Shown here: positions 1 through 13,604 of the stretch, in pieces
How positions within the stretch are numbered: position 1 is the first letter of the stretch
How the letters are laid out: each line of letters starts with the position of its first letter
Assembly (NCBI GenBank): GCA_028456385.1
Contig: JALNQF010000223.1
Location: forward strand, 1 to 64,000
From: Ophiosphaerella korrae
Lineage: Eukaryota > Ascomycota > Dothideomycetes > Pleosporales > Phaeosphaeriaceae
Reading direction: 5' to 3'
Length of the DNA: 64,000 nucleotides
Program-made: the position numbers and the translations under genes
The notes under the pieces: generated by a model
The model's database searches: none
What the model saw: only the letters and a program-made list of their open reading frames with translations
Told to the model about the DNA's origin: nothing

Positions 1-91
1 AGCTACTCTACTATATATAAGTAGCTTAGCTTAGATAGCTCTTTAATTAATAATTATCTCTTACTTATTCCTAAGCTTGTATCTCGTAATA
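1..91 (+). mobile_element. 3' part of a copia LTR (same family as 44,348-51,033)
   Basis: These 91 bases match the last 91 bases of the 165-bp LTRs at 44,348-44,512 and 50,869-51,033, with only a few transitions, and end with the same TCGTAATA/TTGTAATA. The sequence changes abruptly after base 91 into a minus-strand gypsy relic, so a second copy of this copia element, or a solo LTR, appears to have inserted into that gypsy. The rest lies outside the window. Confidence 0.85.
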
Positions 92-3000
92 CTATTCTAT
101 AGCTTAAGTTAGATATATTAGTTTTTATAGTTACTAGTAAATCTAGGTTATATCTTTTAATTACTAGGTTCTCTATAAATTTTCTTTTTATTTTATTAAA
201 TACTTACTTATATTCTTATATCTACTTAAATAGTATGTCTTTCTTTATAAAGTTAGTTAGTAGTTCTATTATTTTTAACTATCTTACTATTAGCTTTCTA
301 TAGAAGTTTATAAATTTATAGAATTATTGTATTTCTTTTAAGTTCTTAGGTATTAGCTATTCCTAAATTACTTTAATTTTATCTAGGTTAATTCTTATTT
401 TTCCTAGTTCTATAATAAATCTAAAGAAGTCTATTTCTTTTATATAGAACTTGTATTTTCTCTTTTTAAGAAATATCTTGTTTTCTACTAGTTTCTTAAG
501 TACCTTGTATATATATTATATATATTCTTCCTCTATTTCTAAAAATATAGATATATTATTAAGGTATATAAATATAAATATATCTAAATACTTTTTTAGG
601 ACTATGTTTATTTACTCTTAGAATACTACTAGTATATTTATAAATCTAAAAGGTATAACTATATATTTAAATAGTTTATATTATATTCTAAATACTATTT
701 TCTATATATTACTTTCCTTTATTTAGATTTTAGTAGTAAGCGTTCTATATATCTAACTTTGTAAAGATCTTTACTTTTTATAGTTTATCTTATATTTTAT
801 TAATTTATAGTAAAAGGTATTAGTTTTTACTTATAAGTGTATTTATCTTTCTATAGTCTATATAGAGTTATTTATTATCTATTCTTTTTTTATCTATAAA
901 TATAAGTTTATATACTACTAAATATCTAGAGTTTTATATCTATCTTTTTTTTATTCCTTCTTTGAAGAAGGTTTATTTAATCTTTAATTCTTCTTTAGTT
1001 TTTCTATATATAGAGCTCTATCCTATATTCTTTCTTTTTTCTAGTTCTATTTTAAGGTCCTATAGTTAGTATTCTAGAAGGTAATTTTCTAGTTTAGTAA
1101 GTTACTATTCCTATTTCTTATATTTATCTATAAATTTTCTTTTTATTATTTCTATATTAGCTTTTAATATATATTAGTTTAGATAGCTAATTTATTAAGT
1201 TCTTTAGTTAATTCTTAGGTTTACTATTATAAACTATAGTGTTCTAAGAATTATATCTTATTTATTATTAATTTTTATTATATCTATAATTACGTTAGTT
1301 ATTCTTAGACCTTCTATTTATAGTTCTAATAGCTTTATCTTAAATCTTATAGGTTCTTGGAATAGTATTCCTTTAATTATACTTAGCTAACGTAAGTATT
1401 ATTTAGTTATATAGTTTATCTCTTATTCTTCTATAAACTTCTTTAATATAAAGTTCTTTATTACTCTATAGTTAATTAGGATTTTAACTTTATTTTCTTA
1501 GTATAGTTCTTCCTTTATAATATATAGGCCTTTAACTCCTCTAAGTTTTTTATTTAGTTACTTCTTATACTATTATATAGCGTATTTTAGGTATAGTTCT
1601 TTGTTATAGTTATACTATAGCCTTCTTAAGACGTATTCCTTAGGTAAGTTTCTACTTAGTTTTAATATTATATATCTTTCTTCTAGTTTTATTTTAATAT
1701 CCTAGCCTTTAATATCTTGTTTTTAGATTACTTATTAGTAATTATAGCTTTCTTACTTCTTTAGCTAAATACTATAGTATTTCTTAGTTATTTTATAAGT
1801 TATATATATTTTATCTATATATAATACCTATACTATCTTAAAGTGTATAATATATTCTAAGTAGATTCTATTATTATTACTTTCTCTATAGTAATTGTTT
1901 CTAGGTATTCTTTTTACTAGAACGTAGTACTTAACTAGTACTTTTAGCGTATATACTTTGTTAATCTATTTTATCTTTTTTATAAGATATTCTTATTACT
2001 ACTACTTTAGTATATTTCTTATAATAACTATATACTATTCTACCTATTTTTAGAATATTATCTAACTAGTATTCTTAGAGTTCTATATTTTCTATTCTTT
2101 AAATACTTTTTAGATTCTTATTAGTATTGTATATTTTAGAATAAACTACTATTATTTACCTAGATCTTTAAAGTCTATTATTATATTACTTTTATAGTCT
2201 TTTTTAAAAGTTAGAGTATACTTTATACTTTTTATTTTAACTATATCTTCTTAGGCTTCTTTTTTCTTAGAACCTCTAGGTTCTTTTCTATTAGTAGACT
2301 AGTAAGGCTTATTACTTCTTACTTTTTTAGTAGTAATCTTAGTAGTTAAGAATTCTTCTTCTCTTATATCTCTTGTTAGTAAACTACTTATTTCTTTAAG
2401 CTATTCTTAAGTATCTTCTTTTATTACTTTAGCTCTTTCTTTTTTTAGTTTTACTTTCTCTTCTCTTATTTTAAAAGCTTTCTAAGAGAACTATCTTAAT
2501 CTTTACTTATCTCTAAAGTATATATAATAGTTATCTTTATAGTAAAAGGTCTAATTTAGTATTTTATACTATAATTCTTTACTTACTACTACTTTTTCTT
2601 ATAGCTTAGTCTTCTTCTTTTCTTTAGTTATCTTTAACTAGGTTTCTATTATTAAATCCTTACTTCTATAGTTTTTTATAAAGTATCCTAGTTTATTATA
2701 CTTATAATATATAGATTCTTTTTTTTTCTACTCTTAATAGTTTTTCGCGTAGTAGCCTTTCTTACTATAGTTAAAGTATTTAAAATCTTTGTTTTTACTT
2801 TTATTCTTACTACCCTTATTAGTATCTAGTATTATAGGGTCTCCCTTATTTTTATTATTTAGGGTTCCGCGTAATTTATTTTATCTCTAGTCTCTAAGAT
2901 TATTATTAATCTATATTACCTATTCTTTTAGAGCTTATAGACTTTAGGGTTTTTCTATATATATTATTTTGTACTAGATTTTTAATTTTAATCTTTATTT

Positions 3001-4140
3001 AAACTATAATATTAGTAATACGTTATTCTATTCTATATTTAAAGATAGTTATTTAAACTTTAAGATATATTCTATAACGCTCTTACTTTGTATTAGATTA
3101 TTAAGTACTTTTTCTACTTATTTTACTATATCTATATCTCTAAAAGCTACTTTTATTTAGCTAGTAAAGTATTTATAACTTCTAAAGATAGCTATAGTTT
3201 TATCTTTCTATATCTTTAGTAAGTTATTATAGTAATCTATCTAGTATACGTTAAACTATTTAATTACTTTATTCTTTAAGTATATTATAATATACGTAAC
3301 TTTCTTCTCTTTTATATTAAAGTATTAGGCTTATATATCTAAGTAAAGTTATACTTCTACTAAAAAAGATCTTAGTTTACTTCTTATACTATTAAACTTC
3401 TCTAGTTTAGGTATCTTAAGTAGTTTCTTAATTACGCTTATTTTAAGTTATATTATAACTTACTCTATCTTATTCTAGTCTATAATAATAGCCTTTACCT
3501 AAGCTTTATTTTATTTAATATAGCCCTTTAGCTCTTTATTTTAAGCTTCTAGCGTATTAATAACTCTTATTATTTCTATTTTACTTACTATTAGTTTGTT
3601 TAGAGCTTCTTTAACTACTCTCTAGTTAGTTCTATCTAACTTATAGCTACTTACGAGTACTAGGCCTATTCTAGTTAAACTTTCTACTATTACTTAGCTA
3701 ACTATATAATTACTTATACTTCTTAATATTGTAATTAGTAAGGTATAACTAGTAGAGTAGTTACTAGTTAACTAAGTAACTTAGGTACGAGGAGATTAAG
3801 AGTAATAGCTAAAGTACGTAGGTAATTAAGTAATAAACTAGTGTACTATATTAATTCTTAGAGAAGATATTAAGGAGTACTACTTATAGTTAATAATTAG
3901 ATTACTAATACTATTCTAATAATATATATTACTACTAACTATATACCTTTATCTTTAGTATTAATCTATAATCTATAGGTATAGATTATAGATTACCTAG
4001 GTTATATAGCTTATATATTTAGGTTATAATTAGTTACTTTATTAAACTTGTAGTTCCTATCTCTCTAATCGACTAGTAGGTATTAGTTAGAGGTTATAGG
4101 GTTAATAGGTTCTATTCTATAATCTTCTATTACTACTATA
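92..4140 (-). mobile_element. RIP-degraded Ty3/gypsy retrotransposon relic (gag-pol, minus strand)
   Basis: On the minus strand a reverse-transcriptase frame is readable near 730-790 (FTKLDI-stop-NAYY, as in gypsy RT). A double zinc-knuckle region lies near 2,690-2,800, with several Cys and His turned into Tyr. A gag-like stretch reaches about 3,700 and a non-coding leader continues to about 4,140. Zinc-knuckle and leader sequences match the element at 53,622-58,953 (leader about 54,085-54,480), so this is the same family. Stops are almost only TAA and TAG. No LTR could be matched beyond 4,140, and the 3' end is cut at base 91 by a copia LTR. It is certainly inactive. Confidence 0.8.
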
Positions 4141-7040
4141 ATATACTCTAAGTTATAATAATAAAATAAGCGCTAAAGTATAATCTTAGTAAACCTAATA
4201 GCTTAACTAAGTAAGAAAACTAGAGTATAAAGCTATAAAGAGCTTAATACTTTAGTAATAAACTAACTACTTTACTAAAGTAAATTATTACCTTTAAGGT
4301 AAGTTTACTCTTAGAGCTACTATAACCTTATCTACTAGAAGAAGTATTATTAAGTATAACTTTAATACTTATACTATTACTAAAGCTTTTATTATCTTAA
4401 TAAGCTTTTATAATAGTAAAGAACTTATAAAGATTATACTTAATCTTTTAAAGTAAAGAGCTTTAAAGATTTTTACTACTCTTAATATACTAAATAAGTA
4501 AAAGGGCTAAAAGATATATAAAGTTAGGTATTAGATAGTAACTATAACTAAGCTTATACTTAGTATAATACTTACCCCTACTACTAATATCTAAATAAAT
4601 TACTTATTTACAACCTAAGTAAAGACTATAAATATAGCTAAGATAAGATATATTATATAGTATAAGAATACTAGCTTATTTAGATATTCTTAGAAGATTA
4701 GTAAAGATATCTCTATTAGACTTACTCTTAGACTCTAAACTAGAGCTAAGATTAGAAGTTTCTATACTAGTATTAGAAGGAGTAAAGTATAACTAATTAT
4801 TAGAGAAACTATTAGCTTATACTTAAAGAGATTTTCCTTTATTAATAGTAATATAGAGCTCTTATAGTTTTAAGTTATTAAGAAGAGCTTAAGTAGAAGT
4901 ATATATTTACTTAAAGTTTATCTTATTATACTTATTAGAGTCCTTAATAATTATACTATACGTATTATTAGCTAAGAGCGCGTTTAGAATACTAATCTAC
5001 TCTTTAAGCTTCTTAGTCTTAAAGCTAATAATTATATTAGTATTAAGCTTACCTAAGCTACTAGTAGAAAGAGTATTTAAGGTACTATAATACTACTTAT
5101 AAATAGTAAGCTACTTAGTATATAGTACTCTCTAAGAAATAAGAAGAAGATCTATTTAACTTCTAAGAAGCTTTTCCTTAGTAGAAGAAATATAAAGAGA
5201 GATAAGAGTATTTAAAGTAAGAGTAATTAAAGCTAGTTAAGAAACTAAAGTAGCCTAAAGAGTTTAATTAATAACTCTAGAAGTAATATTATTAGTAGAA
5301 GAAGTAAAATAAGCTAATACCTTATAATTATACTATTTAGAGTTAATAGATTTAGTTATAACTTATATATAATTAGATTACTAATAACTATACCCTAGGC
5401 GTTACTATTAGATATATTACGTAGAAGATTAATTTACTCTTCAAGTATTAACTACTCTTATATAATCTCTTATAAATTATTAGAAGTAGTTTACTTACTT
5501 ATAGTAAAAGTAGCTAAAGTAAAGTAATACTATTTATAGTTACTTAGCTAGCTAGTAATTTATTTCTTTTATAAAGTATAATAAGCTTCTAAAGTAAAAG
5601 TCTTAAAACCTTTATATAAAGAGGTTAATAGAGTAAAGAGACTAGAAGCTAGTATAAGAGTAGTAACTTAAAGCTTACTAATAGGCGTAAAGCTTAACTA
5701 AGTAAAACTAAGACTAGGAGTAGCTACTACCTTTTTAATAGAAGTAATTAGTATAAGAATAGTAATCTAAGTTATATAAATAAGAGTAATACTTACTTAA
5801 TAAAATTATTCTAGAAGTATAACTATATTACTTATCTAAGTAAGAGTTTTATATACTAAGCTAAGAGAAGTAATAGATATAGAATTCTAATACTCTTAAC
5901 TAGGTATAATACCTAATTTATAAATCTCTTTATCTAACTTAAAGCTAAGTAAACTCTAATTCCTTTTATATTAATAATAAGTAAAAGCCTAGTTTATAGT
6001 AATAACTTTAAAAGATAGAGTAGTAAAGCTAGGAAGTAGAGAAGATAGTTTAAAATTAATTTAATCTTAAGTATACTATTAAGAGCTTTTTAAAAAGTAG
6101 GAAGTAGTATAAATAAGTATAGGATCTACTTATAATAGAGAAGGAATACTCCTAAGAAGAAAAAATAAAAGTTAGAAGGTAATAGAGTAAATTATAAGAA
6201 GAGAAAACTTATAGTTATTTAGTAATACTTAAAGACTTACTACTAAGATACTAAGTATATAGACTCTAAATAATACTTAGTATATAAAGAGTAAAAGGAA
6301 TATAATCTAGAAAAAGAAGTAAAGAAAAGTATATAAAGTTACTAGAACTTAAAGCTAATTACTTTAAAGTTATATATTTAAAAGTAAGTAAGTAAGTAGG
6401 TATAAGAGTAAGAGTTATTAAAGACTTAAGATCTCTAAAGCTACCTAAATTATAGTTTATAATACCTAACTTAAAAAAAGCTTTTTAGCTAACCTATAAA
6501 TAGAGTAATTAGTAAATAAATAAAAAGAAAAGCTTAAATAGTAAAGTATTACTAGATATAAAAAAGTATAAAAGATTATTACTTAAAGTAAAATAATACT
6601 AAGAGAATTATTACCTTTAGCTTATATAACCTATTTACTTAAATAATACTAAGTAATCTTACTAATTAAAGCTAAAATAGTAGAAGGTTTACTTAAAAGA
6701 GTACTATTAGGTAATACCTAACTAGCTAATAAAGAAAATATAAAGTTAATTAGATTTATAGTAAAAAAGCTTTTATCTTTATTTACTCTATAATAAAGCT
6801 TTTTTTTAAAAGTTTTTACTAGAGATAAAGACTTTAGAAAAGCTTAGCTCTAAGTATTATAACTAGAGTACTTATACTTATTACTAGTCTTTTTATTAGT
6901 TTTTCTCTAGAAAAGATATTAGTAGTAAGCTATAAACTAGCTTAATAGAGTAAGTAAAAAAAAGTAAAGATAAAAAGTACTACTAAAGTAATATATAAGT
7001 ACTATAGTATAAATAATAATCTAAGTAGTTATACTACTTT
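4141..7040 (+). pseudogene. Unidentified long coding relic, RIP-degraded
   Basis: Reading the plus strand, about 5,980-6,950 stays in one frame broken only by TAA and TAG, with no TGA. This is what a Gln/Arg/Trp-containing reading frame looks like after RIP. A second readable stretch rich in Lys, Glu and stop codons (possible former Gln/Arg) lies at about 5,090-5,390. I recognise no retroelement, transposase or enzyme motif. It could be a gag-like protein, a transposase N-terminus or a captured host gene. Boundaries are approximate, and 4,141-5,000 is less clear. Confidence 0.35.
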
Positions 7041-7546
7041 AGTTTATTATAATCTAGAGTATTTAGAGCTAAGAGAGCGTATAGATTAATAATAAAGGCG
7101 TACGCGCTATATAGAGTATTTTAGCTTATAGTAAGTATATAGATTAAAAATAAAAAGGAGTATATACTATATAGAGTATATTAGCCTATAATAAAATATA
7201 GTATAACTATAAAAGTATACTATATTAATTTAAGTATATATAAGCCCTAGGCGTAAAGTTACCTAGAGAGTATATTATAAAAATAGAGCTTAGAGTAAAT
7301 AGCTAAGCGCTAAAAGCTTAGAGTAAATAGCTAAGTACTAAAAGCTTATAGTAAATACTCTTTACTAAATACTTAGAGTATCCTAAGAACTATTAATTAA
7401 ATATATAGATAGTATAAATATAGAGTAAAAAGAAGTAGTCTTTAGTACTCCTTTAGTTTATAGTTTAACTCTCTCTTAGAGAGAAATAATAATATCTTAT
7501 CTCTTAGTTATTTTTAAGCTTATTTTTCTATTATATTAAGTATATA
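7041..7546. other. AT-rich stretch without recognisable content
   Basis: About 500 bases of RIP-like AT-rich sequence with short internal repeats (two related stretches near 7,080-7,150 and 7,140-7,200 sharing a TATATAGAGTAT motif). No coding frame or element end is recognisable. Confidence 0.4.
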
Positions 7547-8292
7547 ACGTAGTTTACTAGTAAGCGCCCTACTTTACTAATTGCTCTACCTTAATTTACT
7601 AGTAAAAATTAATAAATTACTACCTAATATCTCTAGAATAACTAGGTAGAATTAGCTAGAAATTCTACTAGTAATAGATATATATATATTCTATAATCTA
7701 TTAGAATTTATAGTTAGTATCTCTAATATTACGTAAGTAATTAGCTTAAGAAGTAGAGTAGCTTAAGAAACTAGTTTTTACTTAATAACTTTATAGATTC
7801 TAATAATAATTAGCTATAACTTTTACTATATATAGAGATATATATCTTATACCTTATATTATATCTAAATCGAGATATCTTCTATATTAACTAAGTTATT
7901 AAAGATAGAAGACTATCTCGCTTAATCTTTCTAACCCTTATAAGTACTAATTCTAATCTAGTATAGCCTACCTTACTTCTAAATATTTTTATTTAATATA
8001 ATTAAAATCTATATTTAAAATTTTATAGCTATAGCTCTATTAGTTTAATAGTTATATAAGAAAGTAGTAATAGTAGAAAAATTTACTTTAAGCTCTAATA
8101 GCTTACGTAATATTAGAAATACTAACTAGAAATTCTAATAGATTATAGAATACATATATATCTATTACTAAGAAAAATTCTAGTAAATTCTACCTAGTCG
8201 TTCTAGAGATATTAGGTAGTAATTTATTAATTTTTACTAGTAAATTAGGGTAGAGCGCTTAGTAAGGTAGGGCGCTTACTAGTAAACTACGT
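7547..8292. mobile_element. 746-bp non-autonomous TIR element with ~195-bp inverted repeats
   Basis: The left end (ACGTAGTTTACTAGTAAGCG...) and right end (...CGCTTACTAGTAAACTACGT) are inverted copies. The similarity continues inwards for about 195 bases (7,547 to about 7,740 against about 8,100 to 8,292), including the CTACTAGTAATAGATATATA stretch. Both ends are flanked by TA, as for Tc1/mariner/pogo insertions. The 360-base centre shows no transposase. The terminal ACGTA matches the pogo-type elements at 11,756 and 20,949, so cross-mobilisation is possible, but the rest of the terminus differs. Confidence 0.75.
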
Positions 8293-8295
8293 TAT

Positions 8296-8600
8296 TAACT
8301 TTAAAAAGCTTAATAATATTATAGAATTATATAATTAGCTAGTATATATAAAAATATTTATAAAGCTAGACTTATAAGATAGATACTACCTAATTAGAAT
8401 AAAGAGAAGTAAAGAATAGAAGATAGTATTTTAAATATACTATAGATATTATAAATATATAGTTATACTATTTAGGCTAAGTAATATACTAGCTATATTC
8501 TAAGTATTAATTAATAATATACTATAGGAATACCTAGATAAATATATTATAGTATACTTAGATAATATAAATAATATATTAAGATAGTACTATAAAGCTT
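8296..8600 (+). mobile_element. Gypsy-type reverse transcriptase fragment
   Basis: A plus-strand frame reads FIKLDL then YYLIRIKRS, and further on an INNIL-stop-EYLDKYIIVYLDN stretch. These correspond to the gypsy RT motifs ending in YLDD (here the second Asp is Asn, a G-to-A change). Only the palm region survives. The fragment starts right at the edge of the 746-bp TIR element and fades after about 8,600. It is a different gypsy lineage from the relic at 92-4,140. Confidence 0.7.
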
Positions 8601-9229
8601 AGAGTAGTATAACCTTAAGTTAAAGTATAGTAAGTACTACTTACTAGGAGTAGTAGGAATACTAGAAGCTAGAGTTAAAGAAATATATATAAGTATAGTA
8701 GAATATATTATTAGTAGATTAGAGTATAGATAAGTAACTTTATAAAGATTATAATACTAGTAAAAGTAATAAGTAAGAATATTATTAATTTTAATTATAA
8801 AGTTTCTATCTATATATAATAATATACTTATATACTTAAAAAGTCTTAGCTAATCTATTAATCTATAAAAGCTAAGCTTTATATATCTATAGATTATACT
8901 ATATAATTATATTATATATCTATAATATAATTAGTATTATTATATAACCTATTATTTAAGTACTTATTATAGTATTTTTCTTCTAATTTACTCTTTAGTT
9001 CTATAAGCTTAAAGTTTAGTAACCTTACTATAACTATAATACTATCTTTTTTTTCTCTTCTCTTTCTTTAGTATAGTTATTATTCTTTACTAAGAACTTT
9101 AGTTTATAAGTAAGAAGTACTTTATCTCTTAAAGAATATTAATCTATTTCTATACCTACTATCTCTATACTTTAGTATCTTATCTTTACTAATATTATTT
9201 CTAGTTAAATAAATCTTATATTATATCTA
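8601..9229. other. AT-rich filler, no feature recognised
   Basis: Strongly AT-rich sequence. Around 8,640-8,760 a plus-strand stretch may still belong to a retroelement gag or pol, but no motif could be assigned. Confidence 0.35.
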
Positions 9230-9891
9230 AGAAAGTATTAGATTTATAAGTAATCTAAAGTTAAACATAGTTATCTACTACTAGATAGAAGTATTATTAT
9301 AAAACTATCTAAAACTATATCTATTAGTATATAAGATAGATTATTATAGTAATAGATAAGAGTAGTATAACTTAGTTTATATTAAATAAAGTAATTACTA
9401 TCTTCTAATAGTATATAACTATTTACTTTCTTATAGTTAGCTCTACCTTATATTAGTACTAGTTAGCTCTACTAGCTACTAATTAGTATAAGCCCTAATA
9501 ATATCTAAGATTTTAGCTAGTATAGCTAGTATAACTAATATAGCTAATATAACTAGTAAAGCTAATATCTAATAGCTTATAGAGTTATAGATAAGTTATA
9601 TAAAACTAGTACTATTAAATAAACTATATTAAGCTAGCTTAACTATATAATAAAGATAGAGAATCTTTACTCTTTAAACTAAGAAATCTTAATAAGCTTA
9701 GTAGAGATAGATATATAAACTAGTAGAAAGTATAGTAAATAGAATAGAAGTAGAAGATTAATAGATAATAATTAAGAGCCTTTATAGATAATTAATTAAT
9801 TATTAGCTATATTATTTATTATAGTCTTTTATTATATACTTTATTTCTATACTATATACTTATCTAAAACTTATCTTAAATCTAATAATAC
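9230..9891 (-). repeat. Dispersed repeat R1, RIP-degraded copy
   Basis: The reverse complement of 9,603-9,891 aligns with 10,315-10,600, and that of 9,230-9,600 aligns with about 20,290-20,480. The same two blocks occur, in the same order and nearly unmutated, at 28,455-28,870. R1 has no evident coding capacity and may be an LTR or the 3' end of a retroelement. Together with the next copy it forms an inverted pair around a centre of about 425 bases. Confidence 0.7.
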
Positions 9892-10314
9892 TAAAATAAA
9901 AAGTACTTAAAATAGAGTACTTTAAATAAAAGATTTTAGAAAGATAGTTTATATTAATAATTTTAGTAATAAGATAAAAACTCTAATTATATAATTTAGA
10001 TAATATTATAAAATAACTTAATTTATAAGAAGTATAAAGTAAGCTATTTATAAGCTAAAACTAATTTAATTAAAATAGAGCTTAGAGATAAGCTTAATTA
10101 GAAAAGAAATAAAAAGTATTATAATTTATTCTTTACTTTACTTTAGATATAGATCTCTTAGTAGAATATAGCTACTACTTATAGTAGATAGAGTATATAA
10201 CTACTTATTAGTAAGTACTTTTAGTATATATATAAACCTTAGTAATAAACTCCTATAGCTTATTTTATTAAATCCTCTATAGTCTATTAAGTAATATACT
10301 ATTAACTTTATTTT
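9892..10314. other. Spacer between inverted R1 copies
   Basis: AT-rich sequence; part of it (about 10,220-10,314) resembles 19,950-20,040, just ahead of another R1 copy. No gene is seen. Confidence 0.4.
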
Positions 10315-10830
10315 TATTAGATTTAAGATAGGTTTTAATAAGTATATACTATAGAAATAAAGTATATAATAAAAGACTATAATAAATAATATAGTAAATA
10401 AATAAATAATTATCTATAATAGCTCTTAAATATTATCTATTAATATTCTACTTCTCTATCTACTATACTTTCTACTAGTTTATATATTTATATCTTTAGA
10501 GCTTATTAAAATCTCTTAGTTTAAAAAGTAGAGATCTACTATCTTTATTATATAGTTAAGCTAGCTTAATATAGTTATTTAATAGTACTAGTTCTATATA
10601 GTATAAAGTAGTAACTAGAAGATAATAGTACTTATTATAGGTTATAATAGATAGTAAAGAGATAATAGTTATTTTTAAAAAGAAAGTTAAGTAATAAAAT
10701 AATACTTACTAAACTATTTTTATAAGAGGAGTACCTTTTATATATAAGTATAGTATAGTTTTTACTTAAAGGCTTAGTATTACTATCTTAATTATATAAT
10801 ATAGAGTTTTATTATAGAGTTCTTATTATA
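10315..10830 (+). repeat. Dispersed repeat R1, RIP-degraded copy
   Basis: The first part (10,315-10,600) is the RIP-mutated counterpart of 28,455-28,700 and the inverted counterpart of 9,603-9,891. The second part (about 10,610-10,830) matches 20,080-20,280 closely, for example the shared TTATAGGTTATAATAGATAG. That second part is missing from the GC-rich copy at 28.5 kb, so it may be an insertion in some copies. Confidence 0.7.
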
Positions 10831-11755
10831 AAGCTTTTTCTTTTAGCTAATATCTTTATTAGATTCTATTATAATCTTATTAAAAACCCTTAAACTATAT
10901 AAGAAAAGAGAAAAAAGTACTTATATATATTACGCGCTATATACGCGTCCTAAGTACTTATTATAGTTATTATACTTATATTAAAGTTAATAGCTTATTT
11001 ATATAATAATAAAGTAAAGAACTATTACTATATAATAGTAAATTATTTATATACTATATATATTACTATCTAGTATAATATTAATAAGAGAGTTTTCTAA
11101 AATAATAATTTTATTATTACTTTACTCTATTACCTTATATATATATAATATATAAAACGTATATATAATACTTATAATAAACTTAATACTATAGTCTTTT
11201 ATTTATACTCTAAGTTTTTTAAGAAGAGTAATTTATATAATATAATACTCTTTACGTAAAGTAATCTAGCTAAGTATACTAATAGTATAGTAGCTTATAT
11301 AACCTATATATACTACGCCTAAGATATTACTAATTAGATAAATATCTATAATAAGCCTAATAATTACTACTATAGTTATTATTCTAATTATAATTATAAA
11401 AGCTACTTTCTAGTAAGCCTTTTTTATAGTATACTCTAGGAGTTATACTTTAGCTAATATAAATAAGTTCTTTTAGAGCTTAATAGTTATATTAATTACT
11501 TATATTAGTTATATACTATATATAGTATTACTATTACTAATACTACTAATTATAAGACTAATACTTAAGTATATATAACTAGTATTAAGCTTATATATAT
11601 ATAGTATACCTTTAACTTAAAGCTATTAAATAAGAAGAGCTTTACTACTTATAGTAGTACTCTCTTAGAAGTATTTACCTAAACTCTTACTACTACACCT
11701 TAATTTTTAGAGCTAATTTATATAGAGTAAAGAAACTTAGTAGCTACTATCTATA
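10831..11755. other. AT-rich filler, no feature recognised
   Basis: About 920 bases of RIP-like sequence, including small GCGC/ACGCG islands near 10,930-10,950. No readable frame or element ends could be supported. Confidence 0.35.
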
Positions 11756-13604
11756 ACGTATTCTATTACTAAAACTAATAAATTACTAGAACTAATAACT
11801 TTCCTTAGTACTATAAATACTACCTCTTTAGAGGTTAATAATAAACTTTACTTAGTACTCTCTACTACTATAATACTACTATCTAATTTAGAAGTCTCTT
11901 CTTTACTTTCTTAGTACGTTTATGCGTTATACTCTATCTTCCTATAGTTCCTATAGCGCTATTAACCTAGCTAAGCCTATTCCTAATTACCCTTACTATA
12001 AGCCTTTTTCTCTCTCTATACACCTTTTAACTCCTCTATAGCTACCTATATTACTTTTATTCTATACTCTATTGTACTACTATACTAAATTTACTTTCTT
12101 TTATATAATTTCTACTAGGTAAGCCTATCTACTTACTCTTTAAGCTCTTTAATATAGGTATCTTAGAGTATATTATAGTGTAGTAGTAGTTTAGTACCTT
12201 TAATAAGCTAGGAGAGGCTAGTATATATAGTTTTAAGAGATTGTATAAAGGATTCCTTTATAAGCTTTAACTAAAACCTAAATTTAAGTATATTACTTAG
12301 AGTCTTTAACTACTATAGCGTCTCTAGTAGTAAGAGTCCTAGTAGGGTATAAATACGCACGTTAAAGCAATCTAGCACTTACTACGTATCTAGAGAGATA
12401 AATCCTAAAGCCTTAAAGGCTTTCTTGTATTTTTCTTCTATAAATACGTCTAAAAACGCGTCTCTAAAAGTAAAGAGAAAGCTTTCCTTATTAATATAGA
12501 ATACGCGTTTCTATACTAAGTCCTATATATAATTAGAGTACTTACGCTTTAATAGTAAGAAGTATACTATATTAAGTAGCTAGAGGATATATAATAAATA
12601 AGAGAGTATATAAAGGGTAAGGAATTTATTTTTAAAGTAATAATTTTTAAAATCCTAGTTAAGGTAGCTCTTGTAGCTATCTAAGATAAGTAGCTAGTAT
12701 ACCTTTACTTAGCGCGTCTTTGTATACGCGTTAAAGTGCTTTAACTACTCTAGGCTAAGTAGATTTATTATCTAGCTATTCTTAGAGACTAAGAGCTTCT
12801 AGTCTAGTAGTATACCTATCTCCTTGTACTAGGTAGAGATGTAGACGCGCCCTTTATAGATAATAAATAGTAGGATAGTATACCTTACTACGTAGATACT
12901 CTAGATTACTATAGCCTACTCGCAATTACTACCCTAAGTAAGCGTAAGTTGTTAATACTTCTCTAAGCCTATAACGACCTTTATTAACCTAATTACTCCT
13001 ATCTAGAAGCTAGTCTTATTAAAGTTGTAGACGTCCTTATCTACTACTTTATACTAAGCCTTAGTATCTTCTATAAGCTTAAACTATAAGCTAATAACCT
13101 TAGAGTCTTCCTAGAGTATTTTCTAGCAATCTTTTACTTAGTTAAATACTATCTTTAGTTTATCTAAGCGCCTTATAAAGCGTATAGGCTAGTACTTACT
13201 TATAAGTATTCTATCTTATACTACTAGTAGTTTATTAGCTATATTAGCTACCTCGTAGAGCTAGGAGGTAAATCCTTATTAGTTAAGGTTAAGGATATAG
13301 TTAATAATTGTCCGCTCTTTATTAGAAGTAAGTTTCTAGTAGTTAGTAGTTGTAATTACTTATAGTGTAATTCCTTTACGTTAGTTAGAGAAGTAATAAT
13401 AATTAACATTAAACGCTTTAGTAGCGCGTTACTAGCTTTAGAATTAGCCTAGAGATAAAGCTTTAAGAGTAAGTTCTACTCTACTTTTATACGTAGGCGT
13501 ATTTTTTTATTGTTATTATAATATAGTAGTGTAGAAGTAGAGTTCGTAGTACTAAGGAAAGTTATTAGTTCTAGTAATTTATTAGTTTTAGTAATAGAAT
13601 ACGT
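11756..13604 (-). mobile_element. pogo/Fot1-type DNA transposon, 1,849 bp, RIP-degraded
   Basis: The ends are inverted repeats of about 56 bases (ACGTATTCTATTACTAAAAC... and its complement) directly flanked by TA, the Tc1/mariner target duplication. Sequence and length equal the copy at 20,949-22,797. Read on the minus strand, the interior is a broken DDE_1 (pogo/Fot1) transposase; the motifs are best read in the less mutated second copy. This copy carries more transitions. It should be inactive. Confidence 0.9.
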
